Assembly (NCBI GenBank): GCA_015680685.1
Contig: MNCI01023765.1
Span: 673,437 to 737,436, forward strand
Source: Gnetum montanum
Lineage: Eukaryota > Streptophyta > Gnetopsida > Gnetales > Gnetaceae
Reading direction: 5' to 3'
DNA length: 64,000 bases
In this document: positions 46,676 through 58,888 of the stretch, piece after piece
How positions within the stretch are numbered: the first letter of the stretch is position 1
How the letters are laid out: every line of letters starts with the position of its first letter
Program-made: the position numbers and the translations under genes
The notes under the pieces: model-generated
Database searches by the model: none
What the model saw: only the letters and a program-made list of their open reading frames with translations
What the model was told of the DNA's origin: nothing

Positions 46676-47434
46676 TGATGAAGCATGTTTTCATATGCTC
46701 TAACATCGAGTATCTGACATTGGAGTCTTGATGCAACGTTAGGTATATGGCATCGGGGGGTATATGCTAGTCTATAAATATAACGCCTAGGCTCCCAATT
46801 TGGCATGAGTTTTTGTTAGTTTTTAGTTAGAGTAGCAAAGCTCTTGTAGTTTATTTTCTCTAGAGTTAGAATATTTTCTGAGTGCTCGCAAAAGGAGTCT
46901 AAGTGTGTATAGTTCTTTGTTCAAGCACTCATGTACCTGAGTGCAGCAATTTGATAGGAATAAAAATGAAGTCTTTTGAAAATCCTTGTAGCACTGAGAA
47001 TAAATTAATTTTTTCTTTAATGCACTTTACTTTNACTTCAAGCATACATGTAGTGCTTGATAACCTAGAAACACTTAACATTTGGTAGCCCAGCAATGCT
47101 ATATGTGTTCAAGATGTGTCCAAGAAAATGGGATGAGTGCTTATGTTAGGCTAGCTAGGTAGTAGATGAATTAGAGCTTCAATTACTTTACCTTTCGTTC
47201 TTGTTGTAGGAAATAAAATTTATAAAACATAAAATAATAAAAATCATATACCTCACTTTGAACTAAACCATATGTGACAAAGCTACCACTAGTCCAAGTG
47301 GGAAGATAGTGAACTGTGATCAAGGCATAGTGATCTAGATGCCACAACTAGTCCCATCCATAAAATTTGACTAGAACATGCATGAATGCTTATGATTGAT
47401 ATGGTCAGATGTAGGGGTACCTCATCACTCATCA
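46676..47434 (+). repeat. 5' LTR of element 2
   Basis: It is homologous to 51996-52823. A TATAAATA box is at 46773-46780. A single N at 47034 stands for about 70 bases that are present in the 3' copy (around 52345-52425), so the true length is close to 828. Confidence 0.9.
46773..46780 (+). promoter_or_regulatory. TATA box of element 2 LTR
   Basis: TATAAATA, conserved in the 3' LTR at 52093-52100. It lies about 100 bases from the LTR start, without the GATATC cluster found in family A. Confidence 0.6.
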
Positions 47435-47435
47435 T

Positions 47436-47453
47436 TAGCACTGTTGCTAGGGA
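47436..47453 (+). other. Primer binding site of element 2
   Basis: TAGCACTGTTGCTAGGGA starts one base after the LTR. It differs from the tRNA-Asp complement TGGCGCCGTTGCCGGGGA only by five G/A or C/T transitions. Confidence 0.8.
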
Positions 47454-47559
47454 TGGTGCTAGTTATCTAGATTAGTTATATTATGCATGATTTCTATGAA
47501 GGTATTAATGATATATCTTTTAGAAAATATTAAATCACACATACTATAAACCAACAACA

Positions 47560-50053
47560 ATGTCTCTCCCACACAAAATTAACAATGCATTGTATAGCGA
47601 ACACATTCATTGGAGAACTAATGATATATATAATGAAGAAAATTGGAGTGACCAACCTTATGTAGGGATTTCTTATGATCATAACCACCCTAACAACACT
47701 CAAAGACTACCTTCACCTAAGGTAGAAAATCTTGGAGGAGATGACGTAAGTCCTAAACTAGGGGAGGCCTCAAGGCCTAAGACCTCAAAACCTAGAAATA
47801 ATAAATCAAGGGATCCCAAGGAACATCATAGAAGCCATGGAAATTCTTCCAGTTCCTCATCATCCTCTGTCCCTTCAATGTCTAGTTTTGATGAAGATGA
47901 ACATAGGTATCGAGATAGAGTTCCACTAAAGGGTCAGACTAAAAATCAGAATTGAACCCATGGGAAAAATCAAAGACATCATTATGAACATAGACATCAT
48001 CATCATGATCAAATGAATAGATATGGAAATTCCCCTCATGATGAACCCTTTTTGGCCACTAAGAGCCTAATGTAGATCATAGAGGTAGTAAAGATATCTC
48101 GTAAGCATCACAAAAAGAGTCACCTACCTAATCTTGACATGAATAATATTTCTAAATTTGTAGGAGGCTATGATTTAGATCCAAAACATTATTTACAAGC
48201 CTTCCATGATGCCTATGCTTTCCACAATACTAAAAATGGGTGGAAAAAGCTTAAGCTCTTTCCTAGGACACAAATTAATAGGGTCAAAGTGTGGTATAGA
48301 TCATTGAGATTGAATTTAATCTGACGATGGTTCGTAATTCTAGAAATTTTCAACAAGAAATACTAAACCTATGTGAGGGTGTCCAATTTAAGGAGACAGA
48401 TCCAAGAGAGGAAGTAAGAAAAACATGAACCCTTGAACATGGCCTTAGATAGATATTATGCCTTACTTAATAGATTCCTAGGCCATGGTTTCTTTGAGGA
48501 GAGGCAAATTTTTCACACCATAGATGGACTTTGTAATGAAATATGAGAGACCCTTGGGATGTATGCCCTAGGGTAATTATATGAGCTCCAAGATGGTCAA
48601 ATCAAAGAGCTAATCAAGTGTGTGGAAAAAGAAGAAGAAGAGATATGCAAATGGGAGAATGTTAAGAAATATTAATGGAACCCAAATCTTCAACAAAATT
48701 AAGTCCAGATCTATGATAAGGAGAATGTAACTGCTCTTGATAAGGTGACCCTGCAACAAACCTTGCTAATACAGAATTCTATTAATGAACTAGAAGAAAA
48801 GTTTAATAGGATGTCTAAGTGGATATATGAAAATGTTAAAACTCTCGTTGAGATAGTCGAGGAGAGAATCATGAAAAACAAGTCATGCAATCATACTAAA
48901 CAAAGGATACAGGACCCAGAAATAGCTAGGAACACTTTTTGGCAAATGGGAAAAATGGCTAAAGGAAGTGAGGCTATCGAATCAACCACAGATGAAGATA
49001 ATGGATGTAACATCTGTATATATGACCATTCGAAGTGTCATTGCCCAGTCTTGTTGTATCTATAGGAGCATTGGGCAGGTGCTTTAAACTTGAAGCTTGT
49101 GCAAAAGCACATGCCTAGGAGATTCCCTCTCCCATAAGGTAATTATAGATAATTCCACAACCAATCATACCATCCTAGGGGAACTAGTTACTAGCCTCAA
49201 AAAGGTTATCAACTATAATGGCAACAACCATAGTCATGGATGGTATGGATATTATGTTCAACCCTATCCTTCCCATTCACTGAAATAGTATGGATATTAT
49301 GTTCAACACCTTGTTTCTCCAAGTAGTTCTACATCCTCTACTTCAAATTGCCACTACCACTCTCTCGAGAACCATCAACCCATGACATCCCCTAAATGAT
49401 CATCATCTCACACCTCTTACCATCCATCCTAACTTTGATATTCTCACACTCCACCTCATTATATGTCACCGCTAGCAACATAGGAAGGTCTAGTACCCCA
49501 ATATCCACAAACAAGTGCCACTTGTGCTACAAATGTGCATAAAAATGTTGACACCAATTGGTATCAATTGCAATGTAAGAAACATCCTTTGTAGAGGAAA
49601 GGCTATAAGCCCAAGAAAACCACACATGGATCCACCATATCATTCAAGCCAACAAAAGGCCAATTTGGTGCACCACCTTCCTTGTCTCAACCACCATCCT
49701 TTGATCGTACATGAGGGTCACCATCCCTCAGTACTCCAATCCCAAATCCAAATAATGAATCTAATAGTATAGAAAGACAAATAATTCCATACATACCATA
49801 TCATAATCAAGGGTGCAATCATGGGCCAGCTATCCATAATGTTAACACACCTCACACCTTGACCCATCATACATTTAAAAATCAAGTGATTGATCAAAAA
49901 TTTTTCTACCTAGCCATCACACCACCAACAAACACCCAGTGGCTAGGACATGAATGGTTACTAATGATTCATACATGCATGGATCCTATTTATCCACTTA
50001 TTAATCCTTGTCATGGCCAAATATTTGGTCGTGGGGGTTATCCTCCATTCTAG
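47560..50053 (+). pseudogene. Retrotransposon gag, copy 3 (element 2)
   Basis: From ATG 47560 a single frame can be followed to 49062, about 500 codons with premature stops, mostly TAG or TGA. It starts MSLPHKINNALYSEHIHWRT and includes a basic and Ser-rich stretch (about residues 80-110) and a His-rich one. The gag core follows: ISKFVGGYDLDPKHYLQAFH, KLKLFP, VKVWYRSLRLN (48139-48321), then YALLNRFLGHGFFEERQ and TIDGLCNE. A helical, charged region spans 48745-48900, then CNICIYDHSKCHCPVLLYL and EHWAG. Beyond 49100 a Pro/His/Ser-rich tail is readable only with frame changes, ending GRGGYPPF at 50053. Domain order equals that of copy 2. The C-x2-C-x4-H-x3-C spacing could be a metal-binding knuckle, but copy 2 does not keep it. 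Gag forms the particle; packaging would need pol from another element. Confidence 0.85.
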
Positions 50054-51986
50054 TCTTTAGGATTCTTAAGTGTTGTTCAACTTTTTATTTTTCACATTCT
50101 TTATTTTACATCTTCTTGTTTTAATTTTATTAATATTTTTGATTTATTGTTTTACACCATCATTAGTACATTTTCTATTCTTGAAAATTTTACATTTTCT
50201 TTTATTTTTCCTTTTATTTTGGTATGATTTCCTAACTTTTTGTTAATAAGTGCCAGGTATAACGGTAATGAGTTGCTTGATGGTGGTATGTAATCTTTTG
50301 TTATTTGATTTTTGGTATCTGGATTTTGGCTTTGAATTTTGTTATGGATGATTAGGACATTTTTTATTTTTCATGCAATAGGTAGTGAGTCCACAACATC
50401 CACCCATCCACAAACTCAATGATCTTTCTTATTCTAAAAATGTGTAGTTCCTTTTTCATTAATAAAACTTTAAAAAATTTGTGACTTTGGTAGTCTTTGG
50501 AATTGGAAAGGATTCAAAGGTTTGAATATGGTTTGACTTCAAGGGGATTCATTATTCTTTATGCCTTTCTGTTTGCCTGGGTGCATGTGTGTTTTCACAG
50601 ATTTCTTACCATTCCGTGTTGATCAACAAAGAAAGTTAAATAAGTCTTTGCATGGTGTGGTTCTCATAAAAGTAAAAAAAATAAAATGATGGGAATTCAA
50701 AGAATACCCCTTAGAAAAAATAAATGCATACATCTTTGCATGGTGTGGTTTCCATTTCAAAAAAAAAATAATGGGAATTCAAAGCACATACCTTAAGACA
50801 AAATAAATAGGCTACAAGCACTGGTTATGGGACTAGTCCCATCTAACTAAGGCTCTTCCTCACTTTCTAATTCTCTTTTATTCTCTAATAAGGAATGGTG
50901 GTTGTTCTATGGAAGCACTCTTGTGTCTCAGGGGATGGATTGGTCTTATAATGATGATGCAAAGTCACTGAGTGTGGTTGGTTTTGGTCTAGATTGATGA
51001 TGGATCTTATCAGGTCATTTAACCATAAAATCCACAAGGGACTTCATGTGACCTTAATCAAGAACTCCATTCTACTCTCTCTCATCCATCTATGCTTTCC
51101 ATGTCTCATGTCACTACTAGTTTCATGTTCTTGTTCAATTTCCTTATTTGATGTGTCAGAATTCTTAGGTAGTTTCTTCTGAGTTTTTACACTTGACTTT
51201 TCATAACCATTAATCATCCATGGAGCTTACAGACTTTTGGTTTGAAGTTATGCAAGGGCATAAAAGGCCTATGCCTACTTTGAGGAGGACCCACTTACAT
51301 ATATTTTGGTTAGTTAAATTATTTATCCTTAGAAACTATTACAGTCAAATTATTTTTTGTTTACCCCATCAATGACATCCAGTTGTGCACATCTTCACAA
51401 CATTTTTTAGTGTACTTTCATTTTTATTGTTGTGAAGTTTTACACCCCCTTCAAATATTTTTCTTGCGTTAAACTTTTTCAAATATAATGGACTGCTTAT
51501 GTATTTAACCATATTTTTCAACCTTCCCACTAACACTCCTAAAGGAATCAATCTAGCACAATCACAACCTAGCCAAGTGTAATCACTAACTAGACAATGA
51601 ATTTAACAATTATGTGTTACACATTGCATACTAATTCATGTTTCTATTGTGATTGCACTAGGAAGCATGGACTGGAAGCAAGACTATCTTCACCAAGGAT
51701 GATGCAATACTACCACATAATGAGGACCGGTCATGATTGTTGGATCTTCTCTCTCATTTTTAGTTGCCAAGAGGCATTGGACATCAATGTTCTCTAGGAT
51801 GTTCACTTCTCTTATCATGAACACCCAATTTTGTAAAAGTTGTAACTCTATATACTTGGGCATTTAGAGTTTTTCTATTCCATTTGAGTTAGTTTGTATG
51901 TTAGTCAATAATTTCATACCTACTTAATATTTTGTAAGGAACTTGTTTCTCCTCTTCTTCACTCAAGGAAAAGTTCTCATTTAGTT
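50054..51986 (+). other. Non-coding 3' interior of element 2
   Basis: No ORF with known domains is present; this is where element 1 carries its accessory ORF. A small tandem duplication of 88 bases lies at 50645-50820 (TCTTTGCATGGTGTGGTT repeated at 50645 and 50733). Confidence 0.6.
50645..50820. repeat. Tandem duplication, 88-bp unit
   Basis: The units at 50645-50732 and 50733-50820 share TCTTTGCATGGTGTGGTT, an A-run and ATGGGAATTCAAAG, with small indels in the A-run. Confidence 0.75.
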
Positions 51987-51995
51987 GTGGGGGTA
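51987..51995 (+). other. Polypurine tract of element 2
   Basis: GTGGGGGTA abuts the 3' LTR and is identical to the PPT of element 1 (8056-8048, minus). Confidence 0.8.
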
Positions 51996-52823
51996 TGATG
52001 AAGCATGTTTTTGTTTGCTCCGACATCAGGTATTTAACGTTAAAGTCTAGATGTGAAGTTGGGTATTTGATGTCAAGGGGTATACACTGGCCTATAAATA
52101 TAGTGCATGGGCTTCCAATTTGGCATGAGTTTTTGTTAGTTTCCAGTTAGAGTAGTGAAGCTCTTGTAGTTTATTTTCTTTAGAGTTAGAATATTTTCTG
52201 AGTGCCTATAGAAGGAATCTAAGTGTGTATGGTTCTTTGTTCGAGCACTAATGTACCTGAGTGCAGTAGTGTGATGGGAATAAAAATGAACTCTTTTGAC
52301 AATCCTTGGAGCACTGAGAATAGATTAATGTTTCCTTTAATGTACTTTTATTTCATGCACTTTACTTTAATGCATTTCAATTAAGTAATTAATTTCTAGT
52401 TTTTAATGAACACATGCACGATCACTTCAAGCATACATATAGTGCTTGGTAACCTAGCAATGCTTAACATTTGGTAGCCCAACAACACTATATGTGTTCA
52501 AGATGTGTCTAGGAAAGTGGAACAAGTGCTTGTTTTAGGCTAGCTAGGTAATAGATGGATTAGATCTTCAATTACTTTACCTTTCATTCTTGCTGTAGGT
52601 GATCAAATTTATAAAACATAAAAGAATAAAAATCACATGGCTCACTTTGGACTAAACCATACATGACAAAGCTACCATTAGTCCAAGTGGAAAGATAGTG
52701 AACTGTGATCAAGGCATAGCGATCTAGATGCCACAACTAGTCCCATCCATGGAATTTGACCAGATTGTGCATGAATGCTTGTGATTTATATGGTTGGGCA
52801 TAGGGGTACCTCACTGCTCATCA
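51996..52823 (+). repeat. 3' LTR of element 2
   Basis: The complete 828-base copy, TGATGAAGC...TGCTCATCA. The TATAAATA box is at 52093-52100. About 52640-52823 is homologous to the matching end of family-A LTRs (for example 7221-7400 reversed). Confidence 0.9.
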
Positions 52824-52828
52824 CATAG

Positions 52829-53400
52829 TGTGACTATGGTTTTTGGCATGGTTATTTTGGCTATATGATTTTAATTTTACATACATATTTTTAATATATT
52901 TATTCTTATGTATTTTATGTTTTATTTGTATAAAGAAAGATACATGATTAAGTTGTAAGGCCATAAAGAAAAACTTATAATAAAATGTAAAATGTAAACA
53001 TAGATTAAGTAAGTGATAAAAGTGTAAAATACAATGTAACAAGCTATAATGTAATAAGAGAAAGGATATGATTGCATTGCTAGTTTAAGGCCTTTATAGG
53101 TCATAGTGTATTTTTAATGATTTTTTATGTTTTAATAATTTTTTTATAGATTATTATGTTTTAAATTTTTATGGTTTTTCATGGTTTTTAAGGAAAGCAT
53201 AAAAGACAAATCATGAAAGTGCATAACTTATAAATCTTATGCAAACATGTACAAGTAAGGCTAAATAGTTATAATATGGATAAATTAAGGTCAATCATGG
53301 AAACAAAACATGACACATGTGAACAAAAGGTTAAAAATGGGCTATTCTATAAAAAGGAAAAGGCCACATGATTTTAACATAGGGTTTAGCAAGTAGAAGA
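52829..53400 (-). other. A/T-rich spacer with a GGCCT motif
   Basis: GCTAGTTTAAGGCCTTTATA at 53079 is the dispersed motif, lying beyond the protease in its reading direction. No coding region is seen. Confidence 0.45.
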
Positions 53401-54068
53401 TGTACTCAACTATGCAACTATTTCTTGATATTTGAAAGATTAGAAAAAGTATACGATCTACATTGCACAATCCTATACTCCCCGTCTTCCTCAATGATAA
53501 TGTTAAATGGGAGCTCTTTCCACAATTTGTTCATGGTTTAGTTGTTTTTGATCTTGGCCTAGTTTATTTCGTTGGATGTTTCAACTTTGCTCTTGATAGT
53601 AGAAGTTTCTTCTTGAAACACCACTTTGTACCCTTGTTCCACGTCAATGTTATTGATGGATAAAGGGTCTACATTATCACCATGTATGATTATTTCACCT
53701 CCCTTGTAAGGTAGGTGAATTTCTTGGTGGATGGAAAAGAAAACTGCTCATAATTGAGTCAATTAGGGCCTCCCTATGATCAGATTGAATCTTGGTGTCT
53801 CTTCCACCCTCAAGAAGTTGGAATATGTGGGGAATTGTTTCCCTACTACAAAGTATTAAGAAATAGAGCCCTTCACTACTACCCATGATTCATTAAATAA
53901 TTTGAGAGTAGAATTAGGAGTGCTTTGCATGTACTCTACTAGTCCTAGCCACTCAACATTGGTAAAAGATATAATGTTGGTTGCTGCCCCATCATCAACA
54001 TGTACCCTATGTATTTTAAATTGCCCAACTCTTATGGTTCTAAAGAGAGAAGCCCTCATTATCAATCC
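53401..54068 (-). pseudogene. Retrotransposon aspartic protease fragment, copy 2
   Basis: From 54065 leftward: LFRTIRVGQFKIHRVHVDDG, AATNIISFTNVEWLGL, then STLKLFNESWVVVKGSIS. After a frame break a segment corresponds to the RFNLIIGxPWL part (about 53790-53700). DDGAATN is the D-x-G-A active-site motif. It follows the gag at 54369-56690 in the same direction. No RT motif lies between here and 52824; the GGCCT motif and then element 2 follow. It keeps the Trp (FNESW) that is a TGA stop in the other two copies. Confidence 0.75.
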
Positions 54069-54368
54069 ATCCTAGGGATTGGTGTTTATCTCATTGTAGT
54101 AAAGGACTAGGGTAGTGGACTTCATTGGTTCCCTAGGAAAAGGTGTTACCATTACTACATGAATGGATTATTCATTCATAGGAATGTCCTCACTAATGAG
54201 GATGGAAGTTAACATCCTTACTAAGTCTTCACAATGAGTAGAGGTCATTACTAGGTCATACATGCTTAAGGAGGTATTCTTTTGCTTTAAGGAGAGTTTC
54301 ATCTATTCCATGGCATTGAGGAAGTCCTTGTCATTGGTCATTCCTTTTTCATTTTTATTATCCTTAAC

Positions 54369-56690
54369 TTACTTCATTATTTCCAATATTTGAACATCAT
54401 GATTTAGCATTTGTGGTTTTGCCTTCTTCTCTTTCTCTTGTGGTTTATGTTCCTTCCTAGGTTGACTAGTCGAAGTAGTTTGAGTATTGAAGCTCATGGG
54501 AATGGATGAAATAGGTGTGGGCTTTGGTGGATCCACTTCATTCCATGCATTTGCTTGCTTGTTGTCTTTGTCCTTAGGCTTAGGGACATGCTTCATGCAT
54601 TACTTGGTGGATGAATTCTTGTTATCGAGTTGCATAGATATTGTTGCATTGGTCATAATGGAAGGACATTGGTCATCTTGAGTTGTAGGCTTAGTAGTAG
54701 TGAGAGGATGCACTCAGATAAAGAATGGTTTTTTGGGAGCTGTAGGTAATGATATCCTTACAACAAAAAGGAGTCCTTGAACTTGACAAATTTGAAGGAT
54801 CTCTTTCATTATGAAGAGGTACTCAAATCACAAATGGCTCCATGGTAGGTCTTGGGCCATTGCTAATGTTGAATGCTACTATTGTGTAAGGACTATTATT
54901 TGCATTCAACAAATCTTTGTATACCTTCATGTGTTGGTTTTGAGACCTAACTAGGTTGAAAAAATCTAACACCAACTCTTCATTGTCTATAATCTTTTAC
55001 AAATCATCCTTTAATGCCAAGTAGAAATTGGTATCATGACTAGGAAACTCATGATAGTGGTAAAATTAGTATACTTTGAAATATTTTAGCATTATTGGAT
55101 CATCCTTAGTTGCTATAGTGGGATCCTTAGCAATCACACACAATCAATCATGCCTCTTGTAGACACTCTTAGTCATTTTCTTATATTGGATATGATCTTT
55201 CTCAAGAAACTAGTCAAGGAGATCAGATGATTTCAAGGGAAACATTGTGTATTTAACTAATCCTTTTTTTTGAATTTAGGTCTAGATGAGTTAGAGGTAA
55301 AGGCCCCCAATGTTGAAGGTTGAGTAGTTGTGGCAAGGGCCTTTGGTTAATTTGTATTTGGTTCCTATGTAGTCTTTGCTTCTTTGGCCATAGTGGTCAT
55401 GGCTACATAGTTTTTCTTTTTCCTTGTCCTTGTCCTTCCTTGTATGCTAGTCCTTATACACTATGTAGGTTGGGTCACCACTAGCTTTAGTAAAATCTTC
55501 TATGTTTTTTGTTTGAGAGAAAGATTGGCTAAGGGATCATGGACCTAAGTAGTAGATTTTGGACTTAATAGAGTCATTAACTATCCCCTTGAAAATGACC
55601 AGAAGGTTAGTTTCAGTTATAGGATCAGGAATCTCATTAAGAAGAGCAAACCATTGTTGAATAAACTTCTCTATAGGTTCAAGAGGCCCTTTCTTGATTG
55701 TCATCAGTTGATTAAGGGTTTTGTTAGGTTTTAGGTTATACTTGAAATGGTTGAAAAATTGTGAAATCAAGTCCTCTAATGAGGCAATGAATGCTCTAAA
55801 AACTTCATGGTATTAATCCAAGGCTTTCTTGGTTAGGGACATAGGAAAGATGCCCATGATAGTATGAGGCCAAGCATATGATAATAAGCATTAAAAATGG
55901 AAGGTAGTAAGGTGTGCATTAGGATCACCCTCACAATTGTATTTGGTGAATTGGAGAATGGGAATGCTTGAAGGAAGAGTGATTTGGAGGATGGTCTGCC
56001 TAGTGGGATCATCTTGGTAGAAGTTCGTTATTTTGACCATTTGCATGGTAGAAGCTTTGAGCTTGTGTAGACATTTGGTAAGGTCATAGATCATTTGAAA
56101 GGCTTGATACAAGCCTTGGTGCACTCTAGTGGATATTGGGCTTTATAAAAATGGTTGTAGAGGTTGTTGAAAGGCTTGAGGTTATGTGATTAATAATGGT
56201 AATGATGGAAGAGGTTGGGTGATCATGGTGGTAGGAGGGTTAAACAATGAGAATGAAGTTTTCATTGAAACTTAAGGGATAAAGGGGAGAATAGGATTAT
56301 GGGAGGCTTGAGTAGTTTGGAATCCCATTGAGGGGTCCACTGGGAAGGAAAAGGGATGACATGTGATAAACACCACATGTGTTGATTATGCAAAGTGAGG
56401 TTGTCTTGCAAATGGCATTGATGAGAAGAGGAAGGCTGATTAAGGCATAAGTTGAGCCTAATGTATGGAAATAATGGGTGTTGGCCCAAACATGGTGGGA
56501 TGAATAGAAGAAGAAGAAGGTTGAGGAACTGGTTTTGCAAATTATGTAGGCAATGTAGAACTGGAAATAGTTTTTTGGGAAGCTGATTGTTGGAAGAGGC
56601 TTTGAATAAAGGTATTTGGCTCTTGTTTGAAACACCATCAAGAAAATTGATGTTGTAACTTTTTGGCATTGTAACCTTCATCATTAAACC
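54369..56690 (-). pseudogene. Gag of a gag-protease retroelement (minus copy)
   Basis: Reading leftward: a Pro/Leu/His-rich N-terminal part (56690-56260), HQGLYQAFQMIYDLTKCLHK with FYQDDPTRQTI and SIPILQFTKYNCEGDPNAHL (56124-55891), then the gag core ISQFFNHFKYNLKPNKTLNQ, GPLEPIEKFIQQWFALLNEI, VIFKGIVNDSIKSK (55770-55537). Both stretches are in one frame. Further left is a Lys/Pro-rich segment (54596-54369, KDKDNKQANAWNEVDPPKP). This gag type differs from the HLQAF gag of elements 1 and 2. It follows a family-C LTR (56697-57945) in the right orientation and precedes the protease at 53.4-54.1 kb. Stops and frame changes are frequent. Confidence 0.75.
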
Positions 56691-56696
56691 CAAGGT

Positions 56697-57945
56697 TATA
56701 ATTTTATTTTAAAATGTGAGGTTTGTAGCCCATGAGCTACAATATCACATAATTTAACTTTTAGGAGCTAAAAAATGCCTCATAAGTTGTTATAACCTAA
56801 CTTCCTAGGTGGAAAAAGTTACATCATGTCTATATTTGGGCTTGGGAAGGCTGAAAATTGTCAAGTTTTGTGTTTTCATGGGTTTTATGTTGGCAATAGC
56901 TAGAACTATACTAGAACCACCTACACAAAACATTGGAATTGTTGGGCTTTCATTTTCCTAGCATTGCCAATGTGGTACCACCTACACCTAATGTTGGTTC
57001 CACAAAGCTAGCATGGCTCCACAAGGCCAACATAGTTTCATGAAGCCAACATAGTTTCCCAAGGAAAACATGGTTTTGGTCAAGCCAGTGTAGTTGCCAA
57101 AGTCTATTAACTATTTATGGTGCTCAACATAGTTTTGATGGCTTGGGTGAATCAAAATTTACCAGAAATAGAAAACTACATTGGAAAAGATGGCCTGCCA
57201 CACCTATGAATCATACCGATATGTTAATAATCATGGAAAAAATCTATAGAAAAAAAATCATCAACTATGTGACCTATAAAAGAAAATTTTAAACACATTG
57301 AATAGGTTATTTTTAGTTGGGGTTCTTTTGGTTCTTGGGGTGTGATAACTGTTCATAACTTTGGCAACCTTGAGCACTTGAAACCATTGACATTTATGAG
57401 ACTTCTTGGAGAAAATTGGTAACTAGATAGGCATTGAAGACTCTCAACATAGTTCCATAATTCCAAAAATTCAAGCATCTCATTTACCCCCTTGTAATCA
57501 ATGCAACAATTTCAAGTTGAAAACTAGCAAGGAGTTTTGGCCATTGAAGCTGGGAAGCATCTAGACCATGAGGTTGACTACAAAATACAACCTGTCAGCT
57601 TCAACATGCTTCAAGCTTCATTTTTGTAACTCCTTGTGCACTTGAGCACATAATTTGTACATATTTTAAAATTTATAATTTAAATATTTTATTATTTCAA
57701 TAAAGTATACAGTTCATTTGTTATGCAAGTTTGCAATGTGATTAAGTTTTGTGCTTTCTCTTAGATTGGATTTGTATTCTTGTTTAAATAATTTATCCTA
57801 TTTACACTTACTAAGTCCCTGGATGATTGACAAGACTATACAGGGTGCCTTGGATCCTCTTTATAAAAGGCCCTGGGGATCCAAGATTAAACTATTCCAT
57901 CTAGAATTTTTGATTTTCCAGCAACTAAATTTTTTAGGTTTTACA
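56697..57945 (-). repeat. Family-C LTR, copy d (5' LTR of the gag-protease element)
   Basis: On the minus strand it starts TGTAAAACCTAAAAAATTTA and ends near AATTATA. The block CAGCCTTCCCAAGCCCAAAT and the CATGGGCTACAAACCTCACA segment match copies a-c. Short repeats of GCCAACATAGTTTC lie at 57000-57075. It directly precedes gag of the same strand, so it is the 5' LTR. A 144-codon open frame on the other strand (57751-58185) crosses its edge and is not a gene. Confidence 0.65.
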
Positions 57946-58888
57946 GTTTTTGGCATTAGAAGGAGGGTCTCTACCCAAGTTCTTCTTCTATGTAAATCTA
58001 CCTATTTCACAACCAATATTCACAACATTGAGCCTTTAAAAATTGCAAAAAATTATCCAAGAAAACCAATGTTATCACCCATTCCTCTATATTTTACATT
58101 GATTATATCAATTGTAGGTGGTTTGGGTGTTCCAAAAATTTTCATAGCAATTGTAGGACTTCCTAAAGCTAGTGTGGTTTCCTAAAAAACCTATCACTTT
58201 CCCTTGCTAAAACCTACCTTTGGGTGTTTTAAAAGTTTGTGTAGTTTTTCCTCAGCAACCCCAACCACTGACTATGAAATTTTATAGGCAAAGCCAACAT
58301 GAGTATTTTTAAGACTTTGGTCTAGTTCTTAGAAAAATCAACATTTCACACATACCTTTTCAAAACTAATGTACTTTTTTGAAAGTGGATATTCGTAGTG
58401 TAGTTTGGTAGGAAAAACCATCATTTACTATCTACCCTAGTGTAGTTGTTGCTCAAAAAGCCAATGTGGTTACTTTTGCCAAAATTAAAATTGTCATATT
58501 TTGCCAAGTGCACTCCATACCACTACTTCTATAATCTATGCTACACATGTAGTTGTAGTTTCAACAATTTTTATAGCTAAAATTACTTACACATTGGAAA
58601 AATCCACTTGTTGAAATTTTAATTAAAAAGATAAATTAAAATCATTGTAAATGTCTTTTAGCCAGTTAATAGTTTGCCCATAAACCTAAGAAACATGACA
58701 TCCAACCAAGGTGTAGTGAGGTATATGATTCGAAAGATCCAAATGTGGCTAAGCATAGGCAATCACTCAAATAAAGGGGAAAAAGCCTAAATTTTTCCAT
58801 AATAGATGAAAATTACTATAATTTCATTTGTGCCAAAATCCAAGTTAACTTGCTCATTTCACATTTACAGGCCTAATCAAAACATGAG
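57946..58888. other. Spacer between two inverted gag-protease copies
   Basis: Non-coding. Loose repeats of GTGTAGTTNTT and CCAATGTGGTTA type occur between about 58150 and 58470, in the style of the arrays at 34-36 kb. Confidence 0.4.

Larger units (their letters stand above)
46676..52823 (+). mobile_element. Complete gag-only LTR retrotransposon (element 2)
   Basis: Direct LTRs at 46676-47434 and 51996-52823 start TGATGAAGC and end GCTCATCA/ACTCATCA. The flanks CACAG (46671-46675) and CATAG (52824-52828) are a target-site duplication with one C/T change. In order it has: 5' LTR, PBS (47436-47453), gag (47560-about 50053), a 1.9-kb non-coding stretch, PPT (51987-51995), 3' LTR. There is no pol and no accessory ORF. 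It shares gag, PBS, PPT and the last 180 or so LTR bases with element 1, but its U3 is unrelated. It sits between ORF-X and the gag-protease element on the right. Confidence 0.9.

Noticed and set aside
56262-56693. Overlapping 143- and 114-codon Pro/Leu/His-rich frames taken as separate genes
   Set aside because: They are alternative frames of the N-terminal part of one decayed gag directly after a 5' LTR.
57751-58185. A 144-codon open frame on the plus strand
   Set aside because: It overlaps the edge of the minus-strand family-C LTR and reads its reverse complement. No domain is visible.
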